A stretch of DNA of 55,442 nt from positions 1 to 55,442 of the forward strand of contig SSEL01000020.1 of NCBI GenBank assembly GCA_008012315.1, written 5' to 3'. Position numbers and translations under genes: made by a program. The DNA comes from Rhodospirillaceae bacterium (GTDB taxonomy: Bacteria; Pseudomonadota; Alphaproteobacteria; Dongiales; Dongiaceae). Position 1 is the stretch's first letter, and every line of letters starts with the position of its first letter. Shown piece by piece: positions 24,508 through 34,361 of the stretch. The notes below the pieces were generated by a model that did no database searches, was not told the origin of the DNA, and saw nothing but the letters and a program-made list of their open reading frames with translations.

Positions 24508-25908
24508 TCAATAGCCGGTCGCAATCCGTTCGATCAGTTGCTTGACGGTGGGAACGAAGCCGCCGGCATAGAACGGATCGTCCTTGAAGCGATAGGCGTT
24601 ATGGCCGGCAAACATCAGCTGATCCTCGGTGCGGCCCGAATGGCTGATTTCCTGCAGCGTCTTCTGGATGCAGAAGGAGCGCGGATCGGCTTTCTTGCCG
24701 GTCGTCCCGGTCTCGCTTTGCGCCCAGTTGGAGAAGTTGCAGGCACTGAGGCAGCCCATGCAATTGATCTGGTCGGTGAGGATCTCGTTCTCGTTGGCCG
24801 GGGTCACGAAAATCAGCGTGCCGTCCGGTGTCCGCATGGCTTCGGTATAGCCCTGGCGCACCCATTCCTCGGCACGCAATTTATCCGCGGCGGTCAGATA
24901 GACCAGACGCCCGCGCGCACCCACCGGGAAGGGCCATTCATGCTCGCCCACCTTATGGGTGTTGTAGACCACCTGGCGTTCCGAACGGGCCCGCAGATCC
25001 TGGATGAAGGCGTTATTGACGGCCGATGAATAGAAGCCGGTCGGGCTGAACTGGTTGAGGAAGACATCGCCCTTGCTCAAGGTCATCAGGCGTTTCTTCC
25101 AGGCATCGGAAATCGGGCTTTCCTGGGTCATCAGCGGCCGGGTGCCGAACTGGAAGGCGACCGGACCCAGTTCCGGATTATCGATCCAGTCCTGCCATTC
25201 GCTGAGCCACCAGACGCCGCCGGCCATGACGATCGGCGTATCCACCAGGCCACACTCATCGCGCATCATATTGCGCAATTCCTGGACCCGCGGCATGGGA
25301 TCGCCGGGCTTGGTGGGATCTTCGCTGTTGCTGAGGCCGTTATGGCCGCCGGCCAGCCAGGGGTCTTCGTAAACGACCGCGCCGAGCCAGTCGCGGAATT
25401 TGTGATAAGCCCGCTTCCACAAGGCGCGGAAGGCGCGCGCCGACGACACGATGGGATAATAATGGACGCCATAGGCGGCGCAGATTTCGGCGATGCGATA
25501 GGGCATGCCGGCGCCGCAGGTGACGCCGTGGATCAGGCCCTTGGCACCTTCCAGCACGCCATGCAGCACGCGTTCCGAGCCGGCCATCTCCCACAGGACA
25601 TTCATGTGGATACGGCCCTGGCCGTTCGACATTTCATGGGCGATCCGCGCCTGGTTGATGCCGCCTTTGATGGCATAGGCAAGCAACTCCTCGTGGCGCT
25701 CACGGCGCGTCTTGCCGTGATAGACCTGGGGCACCAGCGTGCCGGTTTCATCGTAGAAATCGGCATTGACGCCGGAGAAGGTCCCGACGCCGCCGGCCGC
25801 CGCCCAGGCGCCCGAAGACTCGCCATTGGAGACAGAAATCCCCTTGCCGCCCTCGACGAGCGGAAGAACCTCACGGCCCGAAATGATCAAGGGCTTTAAT
25901 GCCTGCAC
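24508..25908 (-). CDS. Nitronate monooxygenase / 2-nitropropane dioxygenase-like flavoprotein with C-terminal Cys motif
   Basis: The 466-residue protein has an N-terminal FMN-binding TIM barrel of the NPD/FabK type. Landmarks are HGVTCGAGMPYRI, HYYPIVSSARA, DTPIVMAGGVW and FQFGTRPLMTQESP. Unlike the usual roughly 330-360-residue enzymes it continues for about 100 residues. The extension contains a cysteine cluster (C383, C386, C390 in INCMGCLSACNF) and a further Cys in RSFCIQKTLQEI. These could bind an Fe-S cluster or zinc. The start is GTG with GGAGGA upstream. It is followed by an SDR gene. Confidence 0.83.
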   Translation of the reverse strand: MQALKPLIISGREVLPLVEGGKGISVSNGESSGAWAAAGGVGTFSGVNADFYDETGTLVPQVYHGKTRRERHEELLAYAIKGGINQARIAHEMSNGQGRIHMNVLWEMAGSERVLHGVLEGAKGLIHGVTCGAGMPYRIAEICAAYGVHYYPIVSSARAFRALWKRAYHKFRDWLGAVVYEDPWLAGGHNGLSNSEDPTKPGDPMPRVQELRNMMRDECGLVDTPIVMAGGVWWLSEWQDWIDNPELGPVAFQFGTRPLMTQESPISDAWKKRLMTLSKGDVFLNQFSPTGFYSSAVNNAFIQDLRARSERQVVYNTHKVGEHEWPFPVGARGRLVYLTAADKLRAEEWVRQGYTEAMRTPDGTLIFVTPANENEILTDQINCMGCLSACNFSNWAQSETGTTGKKADPRSFCIQKTLQEISHSGRTEDQLMFAGHNAYRFKDDPFYAGGFVPTVKQLIERIATGY

Positions 25909-26000
25909 CGCAAATCCTCCAAAACACGCATCCCTGAGTCACCTGCCGACATCCTGGTCAAAACCACGGGCCGGCACCCCGAATATTCTGATTATATAGG

Positions 26001-26789
26001 TTACTGACCGATTTCCGCCAGCAACCGGCCCGGCACATCGGTAAAAACCGCATCCGCCCCCCAGGCGAACAGCCGGCGCGCCAGGTTCACGTCATTGACG
26101 GTATAGACCAGCAGGAGATAGCCCGCCTGCTTGATGGCGCGGGCCCAGTCCTCGGTCAATGTTTCATGCCAGCAATGGATCGAGACGGCGCCGATCCCCT
26201 GGGCCAGCGCCAGCCAGTCGGCCCGCGCATCTTCCAGCAGCAGGCCGAGCGGAAAGCGCGACCCCGGCGATGCTTCGTTAGATTGCTGCGCCTCGTCAAG
26301 GCGCCGCGCTTCCAGCAGGCTCTCATAGGAAAAACTGGAAACCAGCGGCAGCGGCCTGCCCTGCGGCCAGCTGCGCCGCAATTCATCGATCACGCCGACC
26401 GCCGTCTCGCGATCGCGGCCGGGACAGGGCTTGATCTCGACATTGCAGCCCAGGTCCAGGCGTGCCAGGCAGTCGATGGTTTCGGCCAGGGTGGGGATCC
26501 GGCTGTTGGCCCAGGCCGGGCCGAACCAGGATCCGGCATCCAGCGCCTGCAAGGCGGCGCGCGTCATCCCGGCGGCAAAGCCCGTGCCGTTCGTCGTTCG
26601 GTCGACGATATCGTCGTGCAGCAGAATGACGGCATTGTCGGCCGTCAGCTTGGCATCGAATTCGACCCAGGACGCGCCTTGGGCCTTGGCTTCGATGAAC
26701 CCTTCCAGGGTGTTTTCGGGGGCGGCTTGCGCCGCCCCTCGATGACCAATCACGCGCGGAACTGTCAGTGCCACCGGTTGCGATTGCAT
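26001..26789 (-). CDS. ugpQ: Glycerophosphodiester phosphodiesterase
   Basis: The 262-residue protein has the GDPD signature: IGHRGAAQAAPENTLEGF at the N terminus, metal ligands in WVEFDAKLT, the catalytic HDD motif (VILLHDDIVDRTTNGTG) and EIKP in the barrel core. It hydrolyses glycerophosphodiesters to glycerol-3-phosphate and an alcohol. There is no signal peptide, so it is cytosolic, like UgpQ. No ugp transport genes are adjacent. It starts 27 bp after the pnp stop. Confidence 0.92.
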   Translation of the reverse strand: MQSQPVALTVPRVIGHRGAAQAAPENTLEGFIEAKAQGASWVEFDAKLTADNAVILLHDDIVDRTTNGTGFAAGMTRAALQALDAGSWFGPAWANSRIPTLAETIDCLARLDLGCNVEIKPCPGRDRETAVGVIDELRRSWPQGRPLPLVSSFSYESLLEARRLDEAQQSNEASPGSRFPLGLLLEDARADWLALAQGIGAVSIHCWHETLTEDWARAIKQAGYLLLVYTVNDVNLARRLFAWGADAVFTDVPGRLLAEIGQ

Positions 26790-26815
26790 GATGACAGGTC
26801 CCGTCGCGTCGCCGA

Positions 26816-28951
26816 TTACTCGGCTGGCGCGGCGGATTCGCTCTGCTTCTGGCTGATGTCTTCACCGGTCTGCTGATCGACCGATTTCATGCTCAGCTTG
26901 ACCTTGCCGCGATCATCCATGCCGATGCACTTGACCTTCACGACATCGCCGACATTGACCACATCGCCGACCTGCTTCACGCGCTGCGGCGCCAGTTCAC
27001 TGATGTGAACCAGGCCGTCGCGGGTGCCGAGGAAGTTCACGAAGGCGCCGAAATCCATCAGCTTCACAACCTTGCCTTCGTAGATCTGGCCGACTTCCGG
27101 TTCGGCGACGATGCCCTTGATCCAGTCGATGGCAGCCTGCGACGCCTTGGCATCGACCGCCGCCACCTTGATGGTGCCGTCGTCTTCGATATCGATCTTG
27201 GCGCCGGTGACTTCGCAGATCTCGCGGATCACCTTGCCGCCGGACCCGATCACTTCGCGGATCTTGTCCTTCGGGATGTTGATCACGGTGATGCGCGGCG
27301 CGTTCTGGTTGACGCCTTCGCGCGCACCGGTCAGCGCCTTCGCCATCTCGCCGAGGATATGAACGCGGCCTTGATGCGCCTGCTCCAAAGCGATCTTCAT
27401 GATCTCCTTGGTGATCGAGGTGATCTTGATATCCATCTGCAGGGCGGTGATGCCCTTCTCGGTACCGGCGACCTTGAAATCCATGTCGCCGAGATGATCT
27501 TCATCGCCGAGGATATCGGAGAGAACGGCGAAACCATCCTTCTCCTTGATCAGGCCCATGGCGATACCGGCCACCGGGCGCGGCATCGGCACGCCAGCAT
27601 CCATCAAGCTGAGCGAGGTGCCGCAGACGGTCGCCATCGAGGACGATCCGTTGGATTCGGTGATCTCCGACACCACACGCATGGTGTAGGGGAAGTCTTC
27701 CTTCTTCGGCAGCAGCGGATGGACGGCGCGCCAGGCGAGCTTGCCATGGCCGACCTCACGACGACCCGGCGATCCCATGCGGCCGGTCTCACCGGTCGAA
27801 TAAGGCGGGAAGTTGTAATGCAGCATGAAGTTTTCGCGATATTCGCCTTCCAGCGCGTCGATGATCTGCTCGTCCTGGCCGGTGCCGAGCGTGGCAACCA
27901 CCAGCGCCTGGGTTTCGCCGCGGGTGAACAGCGCCGAACCATGGGCGCGGGGCAGCACGCCCACCTCCGAAACGATGGGGCGCACCGTCTTGGTGTCGCG
28001 GCCGTCGATCCGGGTGCCGGTCTTCAGGATGTTGCCGCGGACGATGTCGCGTTCCAGGTCCTTGAAGAGCTTGCCGACGAGTTCGGCGCGAACGTCGTCG
28101 ATGCCGATCGCTTCCTTGGCCTTCGCCTTGACGGCGGCAACCTTGTCGGTACGGGCCTGCTTGGCCTGCTCGCGATAGGCTTCGGCGAGGTCATTGGAGA
28201 ACTGCGCCTGCAGAGCGGCCCAGACTTCCTTGTGCTCCGGCTTTTGCTCGGCAAGCGGCCAAGGTTCGTTGGCGCATTGCTCAGCCAGTTCGATGATCGC
28301 GTTGATCACCGGTTGGAAGCTGTCGAAGCCAAAATTGACGGCGCCCAGCATGATCTCTTCCGAGAGTTCCTGAGCTTCCGATTCGACCATCAGCACGCCT
28401 TCCGAGGTGCCGGCAAGAACCAGTTCAAGCTCGCTCTCAACGAGTTGCTCGGCCTTCGGATTGATAACGTATTCGCCGTTGATATAGCCGACGCGGCCTG
28501 CGCCGATCGGGCCCATGAAGGGAATGCCGGAAATCGTCAAGGCGGCGGAGGCGCCGATCATGGCGACAATATCGGGATCGTTCTCCAGATCATGGCTGAG
28601 AACGGTGCAGACCACCTGGGTCTCGTTGCGGTAGCCAGGATGGAACAGCGGACGGATCGGCCGGTCGATCAGGCGCGAGGTCAACACTTCCTTTTCCGAC
28701 GGACGGCCTTCACGCTTGAAGAAGCCGCCGGGAATCTTGCCGGCCGCGAAGGCCTTTTCCTGGTAATTGACGGTGAGCGGAAAGAAATCGACGCCGGGTT
28801 TTGGCTCTCTGTTGCCGACGGCGGTGCAAAGCACCACGGTATCGCCATAGGTCGCGAGCACGGCACCATCGGCCTGACGGGCGATACGGCCGGTTTCGAG
28901 CGTCAGCTTGCGGCCGCCCCACATCAATTCTTTGCGGTAGATTTTAAACAT
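26816..28951 (-). CDS. pnp: Polynucleotide phosphorylase
   Basis: The 711-residue enzyme degrades RNA 3' to 5' by phosphorolysis and is a degradosome component. It has two RNase PH domains ([22 protein letters not shown], then [12 protein letters not shown] and the active core in [15 protein letters not shown]). These are followed by a KH domain with the IGSGG motif (about 565-600) and an S1 domain ([18 protein letters not shown]). It lies downstream of rpsO in the usual rpsO-pnp order. The leader holds a long hairpin suited to RNase III processing and autoregulation. Confidence 0.98.
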   Translation of the reverse strand: MFKIYRKELMWGGRKLTLETGRIARQADGAVLATYGDTVVLCTAVGNREPKPGVDFFPLTVNYQEKAFAAGKIPGGFFKREGRPSEKEVLTSRLIDRPIRPLFHPGYRNETQVVCTVLSHDLENDPDIVAMIGASAALTISGIPFMGPIGAGRVGYINGEYVINPKAEQLVESELELVLAGTSEGVLMVESEAQELSEEIMLGAVNFGFDSFQPVINAIIELAEQCANEPWPLAEQKPEHKEVWAALQAQFSNDLAEAYREQAKQARTDKVAAVKAKAKEAIGIDDVRAELVGKLFKDLERDIVRGNILKTGTRIDGRDTKTVRPIVSEVGVLPRAHGSALFTRGETQALVVATLGTGQDEQIIDALEGEYRENFMLHYNFPPYSTGETGRMGSPGRREVGHGKLAWRAVHPLLPKKEDFPYTMRVVSEITESNGSSSMATVCGTSLSLMDAGVPMPRPVAGIAMGLIKEKDGFAVLSDILGDEDHLGDMDFKVAGTEKGITALQMDIKITSITKEIMKIALEQAHQGRVHILGEMAKALTGAREGVNQNAPRITVINIPKDKIREVIGSGGKVIREICEVTGAKIDIEDDGTIKVAAVDAKASQAAIDWIKGIVAEPEVGQIYEGKVVKLMDFGAFVNFLGTRDGLVHISELAPQRVKQVGDVVNVGDVVKVKCIGMDDRGKVKLSMKSVDQQTGEDISQKQSESAAPAE

Positions 28952-29090
28952 ATAAGGTCCTTTACAGAATCCAAGTCATCGACCGGATGGCTTGCCGGAC
29001 CCGCGGAAACAATGTCGGAAAAGGGAAACCGTCAGTGGTCTCGGGGACATTGCTTGCGTTGGCCCGGCTGTCGTCCTGCGGGAGGGTTGG

Positions 29091-29144
29091 TTTATGCCGA
29101 TTTCGCTGTTCCGGTCGTTGCGACAGCGCCCGCATCGGCATAAA
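29091..29144 (-). promoter_or_regulatory. Nested hairpin in the pnp leader, candidate RNase III / autoregulation site
   Basis: TTTATGCCGAT (29091-29101) and ATCGGCATAAA (29134-29144) are perfect 11-bp arms. Inside them CGCTGT (29104-29109) pairs with ACAGCG (29123-29128). The structure lies about 140 nt upstream of the pnp start, between rpsO and pnp. In other bacteria a double-stranded leader in this position is cut by RNase III and mediates PNPase autocontrol. Confidence 0.65.
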
Positions 29145-29149
29145 GCAAG

Positions 29150-29178
29150 AACCCGCCCAGGCCTTCCTGAAGCGGGTT
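29150..29178 (-). terminator. Terminator-like hairpin after rpsO
   Basis: AACCCGC and GCGGGTT form a 7-bp stem with a 15-nt loop, 10 bp after the rpsO stop. The following bases on the minus strand (CTTGCTTTA) are only weakly T-rich, so partial readthrough into pnp is expected. Confidence 0.55.
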
Positions 29179-29187
29179 CCGGCGATA

Positions 29188-29457
29188 TCAGCGGCGCAGG
29201 CCGAGACGGGTAATGATGTCCTGGTAGCGGCCGACATTCTTCTTCTTCACATAGTCGAGCAAGCGGCGACGCTGCCCCACCATGACCAGCAGACCGCGAC
29301 GGGAATGGAAATCCTTGTCATGGCTCTGCAGATGTTCGGTCAGATTCTTGATGCGCTCGGTCAGGATCGCGATCTGCACTTCGGGCGAACCGGTATCGTT
29401 CGTGCCCTTGGCATATTCCTTGATCAGTTCCTGCTTGCGTTCCGGCGTAATCGACAT
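29188..29457 (-). CDS. rpsO: 30S ribosomal protein S15
   Basis: The 89-residue protein matches S15 throughout ([29 protein letters not shown], then [12 protein letters not shown] and [11 protein letters not shown]). It binds 16S rRNA in the central domain early in 30S assembly. The ATG at 29457 has a strong AAAGGAGT upstream; a TTG two codons earlier is less likely. It follows truB closely and precedes pnp. Confidence 0.98.
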   Translation of the reverse strand: MSITPERKQELIKEYAKGTNDTGSPEVQIAILTERIKNLTEHLQSHDKDFHSRRGLLVMVGQRRRLLDYVKKKNVGRYQDIITRLGLRR

Positions 29458-29474
29458 CGTCAACTCCTTTCAAC

Positions 29475-30401
29475 TCAGAGGTTCATCACACGCACCGGAA
29501 CGAGTTCGCCGGCTTCGAACCGGGTCAGTGCCACGAGCTTGCCGGCGGACATGGCGCAAACCATGCAACCTGGCGCAAATTCGCGGATACGATCGCGATC
29601 CTGTCGATGCAGGAGACCGATCGCCTGGCCGGACCGAAGGCGGCCCGCCTCGGTGGTGGTCAAGGCCAGCGCCGGGATGTCGTCCAGCGCGGTCTCGACC
29701 GCTAATAAATGCTCAAAAGCGGCCGGACTATGCCCCAGGACCTGTAAAGTTTCCAGTGAAATCGCCCGGCTTTCATCGAAGCCCCCAACGGATAGTCGTC
29801 GCAGGGCTGAAACATGGCCGACAGACCCAAGATATTGAGCGATATCCCGAGCGAGCGACCGCATATAGGTTCCCTTCCCGCAACGTGCTTCGAAAACCGC
29901 CTCGTCGGCGCTGGGCCGGCCGGTCAGGACCAGATCGTCGATCCGCACCTTGCGGGGCGCCAGCTCGACCACCTCGCCATCCCGTGCCAGATCATAGGCG
30001 CGTTCGCCATCCACCTTGATCGCCGAAAAGGCGGGCGGTACCTGGTCGATCAGGCCGATGAAATGCGGCAATGCCGCGCGGATCGCCGCATCGTCCGGAC
30101 GCACCGCGGAGGTTTCCGTCACCTCGCCTTCTGCATCGTCGGTCGAGCGCTTTTCCCCGAATTTGAGGGTGAAGCGATAGGATTTGGCCCCGTCCATCAC
30201 ATAGGGAACCGTTTTCGTCGCCTCGCCCAGCGCGATCGGCAGGATACCGGTCGCCAGGGGATCGAGCGTGCCGCCATGACCGGCCTTCTGGGCATCGAAC
30301 AGGCGCCGGACGGCCGCCACCGCCTGGGTCGAGGTCAGGCCGAGCGGTTTGTCGAGGATAAGCCAGCCATCGACTTTCTCGCCGCGCTTACGCCGCGCCA
30401 T
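29475..30401 (-). CDS. truB: tRNA pseudouridine-55 synthase
   Basis: The 308-residue protein has the motif I segment LDKPLGLTSTQAV, the catalytic Asp in GHGGTLDPLATGILPI and the substrate-binding YRFTLKFGEKRSTDDAEGE region. The C-terminal PUA-like part ends GELVPVRVMNL. It converts U55 in the tRNA T-loop. The chosen ATG lies 14 bp inside the rbfA 3' end; the longer frame to 30455 would overlap rbfA by 68 bp. Confidence 0.96.
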   Translation of the reverse strand: MARRKRGEKVDGWLILDKPLGLTSTQAVAAVRRLFDAQKAGHGGTLDPLATGILPIALGEATKTVPYVMDGAKSYRFTLKFGEKRSTDDAEGEVTETSAVRPDDAAIRAALPHFIGLIDQVPPAFSAIKVDGERAYDLARDGEVVELAPRKVRIDDLVLTGRPSADEAVFEARCGKGTYMRSLARDIAQYLGSVGHVSALRRLSVGGFDESRAISLETLQVLGHSPAAFEHLLAVETALDDIPALALTTTEAGRLRSGQAIGLLHRQDRDRIREFAPGCMVCAMSAGKLVALTRFEAGELVPVRVMNL

Positions 30402-30912
30402 CGGAATCCTCGTCTTCGTCACCCCGGGCGCCCCCTCGATCGGAGGTTTCCGCATCTTCCGGCGAGCCGCCGAGATCGCGGGCCACCGCCGGATCGTTCA
30501 GCAGGGCTTCGATCCGGTTGGCCTGGCCGAAGCTTTCATCCAGCCGGAAGCGAATGGTCGGCGCCATGCGCAAATCGACCTCGCGGGATAGCTGGCCACG
30601 GAAAAATCCGGCTGCACGGTTCAGCGCCTTGATCAACGTCGTCGTATCCATCTCCTCGTCGAGGGCGACACCGAACGGCACCACATAGGCGATGGCGTTG
30701 CGCAGATCCGGGCTAATATCGACCGCCGTCACCGTCACCTGATGATGGGCGAGATCTGGATCGTTCAATTCATCGCGCGCGATGATGCGCGACAAAGCGT
30801 GGCGCATTTCTTCGCCGACCCGCAATTGCCGCTGACTGGCACCACGCGGCGCACTGTTTTCGCGCTTGCCACCTCGCCGGGCGCCGCCGCCCGATTTATG
30901 TTGTTTCGTCAT
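30388..30912 (-). CDS. rbfA: Ribosome-binding factor A
   Basis: The 174-residue protein has a KH-like RbfA fold: QRQLRVGEEMRHALSRII, the VTAVDISPDLRNAIAYV strand-helix and FFRGQLSREVDLRMAPTIRFRLDES. The basic N-terminal and acidic C-terminal tails are longer than in E. coli. It acts in 16S maturation of the 30S subunit. It lies in the conserved infB-rbfA-truB order. Confidence 0.95.
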   Translation of the reverse strand: MTKQHKSGGGARRGGKRENSAPRGASQRQLRVGEEMRHALSRIIARDELNDPDLAHHQVTVTAVDISPDLRNAIAYVVPFGVALDEEMDTTTLIKALNRAAGFFRGQLSREVDLRMAPTIRFRLDESFGQANRIEALLNDPAVARDLGGSPEDAETSDRGGARGDEDEDSDGAA

Positions 30913-30939
30913 TTTTTCTTCTGTCGTTCAAAGCGGAAA

Positions 30940-30963
30940 CGCGCCCCCGTGAACGGGGGCGCG
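30940..30963 (-). terminator. GC hairpin between infB and rbfA
   Basis: CGCGCCCCCG (30940-30949) and CGGGGGCGCG (30954-30963) form a perfect 10-bp stem with a 4-nt loop, 27 bp after the infB stop. No T-run follows on the minus strand, so it probably protects or processes the operon mRNA rather than ending it. Confidence 0.55.
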
Positions 30964-30990
30964 TCAATCCAGCCAATTATCCAGTGTCTG

Positions 30991-33606
30991 TTACGCCAGC
31001 TGGCGCGACACTTCCTCGAGCTCGAAGCACTCGATGATGTCGCCCTTCTGGATGTTGTCGTAATTCTCGAAGGCCATGCCGCATTCGAAGCCTTCCTTGA
31101 CCTCGCGCACTTCGTCCTTGAAGCGCTTGAGCGTCTTGAGGGTGCCTTCGTGGATGACGACGTTGTCGCGCAGCAGGCGGACCTTGCCGCCCCGCTTGAC
31201 CATGCCTTCGGTGACCATGCAGCCGGCGATCTTGCCGACCTTGGTGATGTTGAAGACCTCGCGGATCTCGGCATTGCCGAGGAACTTTTCCCGCAGGGTC
31301 GGCGCCAGCATGCCGCTCAACGCCGCCTTCATGTCATCGACCACGTTATAGATGATCGAGTAGTAGCGGATGTCGATATGATCGCGCTTGGCCATTTCAC
31401 GGGCCTGCGGATTGGCGCGGACATTGAAGCCGATGATCAGGCCGCCCGAAGCACGGGCCAGCGTGACGTCGGATTCGTTGATACCGCCGACCGCCGCATG
31501 CAGCACGCGCACCGCGACTTCGTCGGTCGCCAGTTGCTTCAGCGAATTGACGATCGCTTCCACCGAACCCTGCACGTCGCCCTTGATGACGACCGGCAGT
31601 TCCTTGGCCTCGCCGGCCTGGATCTTCGAGAACATCTGCTCCAGGGTCCCGCGGGCCGAGGCCGCCGCCGTCTTCTGGCGCTGGGTGTGCTGGCGGAATT
31701 CGGTGATTTCACGGGCCCGCGCTTCCGATTCCACGACGACGAAATTATCGCCGGCAAGCGGGGTGCCCTGCAGGCCGAGCACCTCGACCGGCACAGCCGG
31801 GCCGGCGCTTTCCACCGGACGGCCGCGATCGTCGAGCAGTGCACGGACGCGGCCCCATTCGGTGCCGGCGACGAAGATGTCGCCGACCTTCAGCGTGCCC
31901 TTCTGGACCAGCAGGGTCGCGACGGTGCCACGGCCACGCTCCAGCTTGGCCTCAACCACCGCACCTTGGGCGGCGCGATCCGGATTGGCCTTCAGATCGA
32001 GGATTTCCGCCTGCAGCAGCAGCGCTTCTTCGAGCTTGTCGAGATTGAGCTTCTGCTTGGCTGAGACTTCCACCGTCAGGACTTCGCCACCCATTTCTTC
32101 GGTGACGATCTCATGATTCAGCAGTTCCTGCCGCACCCGGGCCGGATTGGCACCCGGCTTATCCATCTTGTTGATGGCGATGATGATCGGCACCTTCGCC
32201 GCCTTGGCATGGTGAATGGCTTCGATCGTCTGCTGCATGATGCCGTCATCGGCGGCAACCACCAGCACGACGATATCGGTGACATTGGCACCGCGCGCGC
32301 GCATTTCCGAGAAAGCGGCGTGACCCGGCGTATCGATGAAGGTGATCTTCTTGCCGTCTTCCAGATTCACCTGGTAGGCGCCGATATGCTGGGTGATGCC
32401 GCCGGCTTCATGCGCCGCCACATCGGTCTGGCGCAAAGCGTCGAGCAGCGAAGTCTTGCCGTGGTCGACATGGCCCATGATGGTGACGACCGGCGGACGC
32501 GATACCAGGTTGGAATCGCTGTCCTCCTCGCCCATCAGGCCGATTTCCACGTCCGAGGCCGAGACACGGCGGAAGCTATGGCCGAATTCACCAATGATGA
32601 GTTCGGCGGTATCGGCATCGATGGTCTGGTTGATGGTGGCCATCACGCCCATCCGCATCAGCGCCTTGATTACATCGGCACCGCGCTCGGCCATACGGTT
32701 GGCCAGTTCCTGGACGGTGATGGTTTCGGGCAGAATCACTTCGCGCAGCACCTTCTGTTGTTGCGCCTGGTTCATCTGCATATGGCGCTTTTCTTTTTCC
32801 CGGGCACGACGCACGGCCGCGAGTGAGCGGACGCGTTCGCCGCCGTCTTCATCCAACGCCTTGGTCACGGACAGTTTGCCGGAACGCCGCTGATCGTCGC
32901 GACGCGCGGTTGTCGCCGGCTTCGGTGCCGCAACGCGTCCGGGCGCCGGGCGCCGCCGCGCGGCACTGTCATCCTCTTCGGCCGTCTCGGGCCGCGACAC
33001 GGCCTTGCTGAGATGCATGCGCGTATCGCCAGCCGGTTGGGCCGCCGTCGTGCTGCGTACCGGACTAGCAGCCGGAGCCTTCGACTTCTCACCCTCAGCT
33101 TCCGCCGGCTTAGCCGCCGGTGCGCCCGTTTCGGATTTCGCCTGCTCGGCAGCCACCTTGGCGGCTTCGGCCTGCTGGGCCTCTTCTTCCAGACGGCGCT
33201 TTTCCGCTTCGGCGCGCTCATGCTCCGCCCGTTCGGCGGCGCGGGCAGCTTCCTCGGCCTCTTGGATCTTGCGCAATTCCTCGTCGCGCTTGGCCTGTTC
33301 AAGCGCCTTCAAGCGCGCGGCTCGTTCATGCGCCGTCAACCCGTGATGATCGAGATCCATCGGGGCTACGGACGTCTCCGCGGACGGCACATGCTTCGGC
33401 TCAGCCTCTGGGCTGACCTCCATCTTGCCGCCGGCGCCGGGCGCATAGGTACGCTTCTTCTTCACCTCGACCGCAACCGTCTTGGAGCGGCCATGCGGGA
33501 AGCTCTGCCGAACCTGGCCGCCATCGACGGTCTTCTTCAGCTCAAGCTTACCCGACGACGACAGCTTCAGTGGCTTGCGGGTCGGGGTGTCGGTATCACT
33601 GCTCAT
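30991..33606 (-). CDS. infB: Translation initiation factor IF-2
   Basis: The 871-residue GTPase brings initiator tRNA to the 30S subunit. A long charged, Ala/Glu/Arg-rich N-terminal region (about 80-280, probable coiled coil) precedes the IF2 N-terminal motif ([22 protein letters not shown]). The G domain has [17 protein letters not shown] and NKMDKPGA, and domains II-IV complete the usual architecture. It lies between the ylxR-like gene and rbfA in the nusA operon. Confidence 0.98.
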   Translation of the reverse strand: MSSDTDTPTRKPLKLSSSGKLELKKTVDGGQVRQSFPHGRSKTVAVEVKKKRTYAPGAGGKMEVSPEAEPKHVPSAETSVAPMDLDHHGLTAHERAARLKALEQAKRDEELRKIQEAEEAARAAERAEHERAEAEKRRLEEEAQQAEAAKVAAEQAKSETGAPAAKPAEAEGEKSKAPAASPVRSTTAAQPAGDTRMHLSKAVSRPETAEEDDSAARRRPAPGRVAAPKPATTARRDDQRRSGKLSVTKALDEDGGERVRSLAAVRRAREKEKRHMQMNQAQQQKVLREVILPETITVQELANRMAERGADVIKALMRMGVMATINQTIDADTAELIIGEFGHSFRRVSASDVEIGLMGEEDSDSNLVSRPPVVTIMGHVDHGKTSLLDALRQTDVAAHEAGGITQHIGAYQVNLEDGKKITFIDTPGHAAFSEMRARGANVTDIVVLVVAADDGIMQQTIEAIHHAKAAKVPIIIAINKMDKPGANPARVRQELLNHEIVTEEMGGEVLTVEVSAKQKLNLDKLEEALLLQAEILDLKANPDRAAQGAVVEAKLERGRGTVATLLVQKGTLKVGDIFVAGTEWGRVRALLDDRGRPVESAGPAVPVEVLGLQGTPLAGDNFVVVESEARAREITEFRQHTQRQKTAAASARGTLEQMFSKIQAGEAKELPVVIKGDVQGSVEAIVNSLKQLATDEVAVRVLHAAVGGINESDVTLARASGGLIIGFNVRANPQAREMAKRDHIDIRYYSIIYNVVDDMKAALSGMLAPTLREKFLGNAEIREVFNITKVGKIAGCMVTEGMVKRGGKVRLLRDNVVIHEGTLKTLKRFKDEVREVKEGFECGMAFENYDNIQKGDIIECFELEEVSRQLA

Positions 33607-33640
33607 GCGTTCTCAAGTCCCGCTCAAACAAATTACGTCG

Positions 33641-34321
33641 TTACTCAGTCTTTCGCGCCAGTTGCGCGCCTTCGGCCACCATACCGGCCAGACGGCGACA
33701 AGCCAGGCTCAATCTCTGGGCAATACCGCTGCTTTTGAGCGCAACATGCACGGGATTTTCCCGTCCAAGCGCTGCTGCCAGTTCGGCAACGGTCAAAGGT
33801 GCCCATATCTCTACCCCAGAACCGGCCAGCCGCGCTAGCTTGCTGCGACCGTCTGCGGCCCCGTCGCTGGCCTGGACCAGCACGGCGACCTGTTTTGCCC
33901 GCAAAGCCTGCTCGACCTTGTCGTAGCCGGTGGTCAGATCGCCCGATTTGCGCGCCAGCCCGAGAAGCTCGGCAACCTCACGCTGCAACAAGACGGTAAC
34001 CCGTTCGACCAGATCCGCCGGCATCTTGACCTGGCGCCGCGCCGCCTTGGCGAAAGCGTTGGTCTTGATCGCCGTCAGCAGGGCCGCGCGATCCGCCTGG
34101 ACCCAGAGACCGCGGCCGGGCAGCCGGTTCTTCACATCCGGCACCACCTGGCCATCGGGATCCAGGACGAAACGCATCAGCTGCCGCTTGTCGGCGACCT
34201 GGCGGGTGACGATGCAGCGGCGCAACGGCGACTTGCCCGACGGAGAGATCTCTCCGTCGTGACCACCGACGACGATGTCATCGCTGGAAAGCTTGTCGCC
34301 GCCGATCACCACACCATCCAT
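33641..34321 (-). CDS. YlxR-type RNA-binding protein (DUF448) with L7Ae-like C-terminal domain
   Basis: The 226-residue protein has the DUF448 motif PLRRCIVTRQVADKRQLMRFV with the GRGLWVQAD segment (about 30-85). An L7Ae/ribosomal-protein-like domain follows (ELLGLARKSGDLTTGYDKVEQALR). This fusion is typical for alphaproteobacterial genes between nusA and infB. YlxR proteins bind RNA and are linked to RNase P or transcription control in other bacteria; the role here is not known. Confidence 0.9.
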   Translation of the reverse strand: MDGVVIGGDKLSSDDIVVGGHDGEISPSGKSPLRRCIVTRQVADKRQLMRFVLDPDGQVVPDVKNRLPGRGLWVQADRAALLTAIKTNAFAKAARRQVKMPADLVERVTVLLQREVAELLGLARKSGDLTTGYDKVEQALRAKQVAVLVQASDGAADGRSKLARLAGSGVEIWAPLTVAELAAALGRENPVHVALKSSGIAQRLSLACRRLAGMVAEGAQLARKTE

Positions 34322-34361
34322 TCGCAGATCACCCTGATCCTTCCTTCAGCCTGACAGCTAC

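Noticed and set aside
27005..29143. 712-codon open frame on the plus strand
   Set aside because: It is exactly antisense to pnp, whose KH, S1 and RNase PH motifs are intact. Long antisense frames are expected in GC-rich coding DNA.
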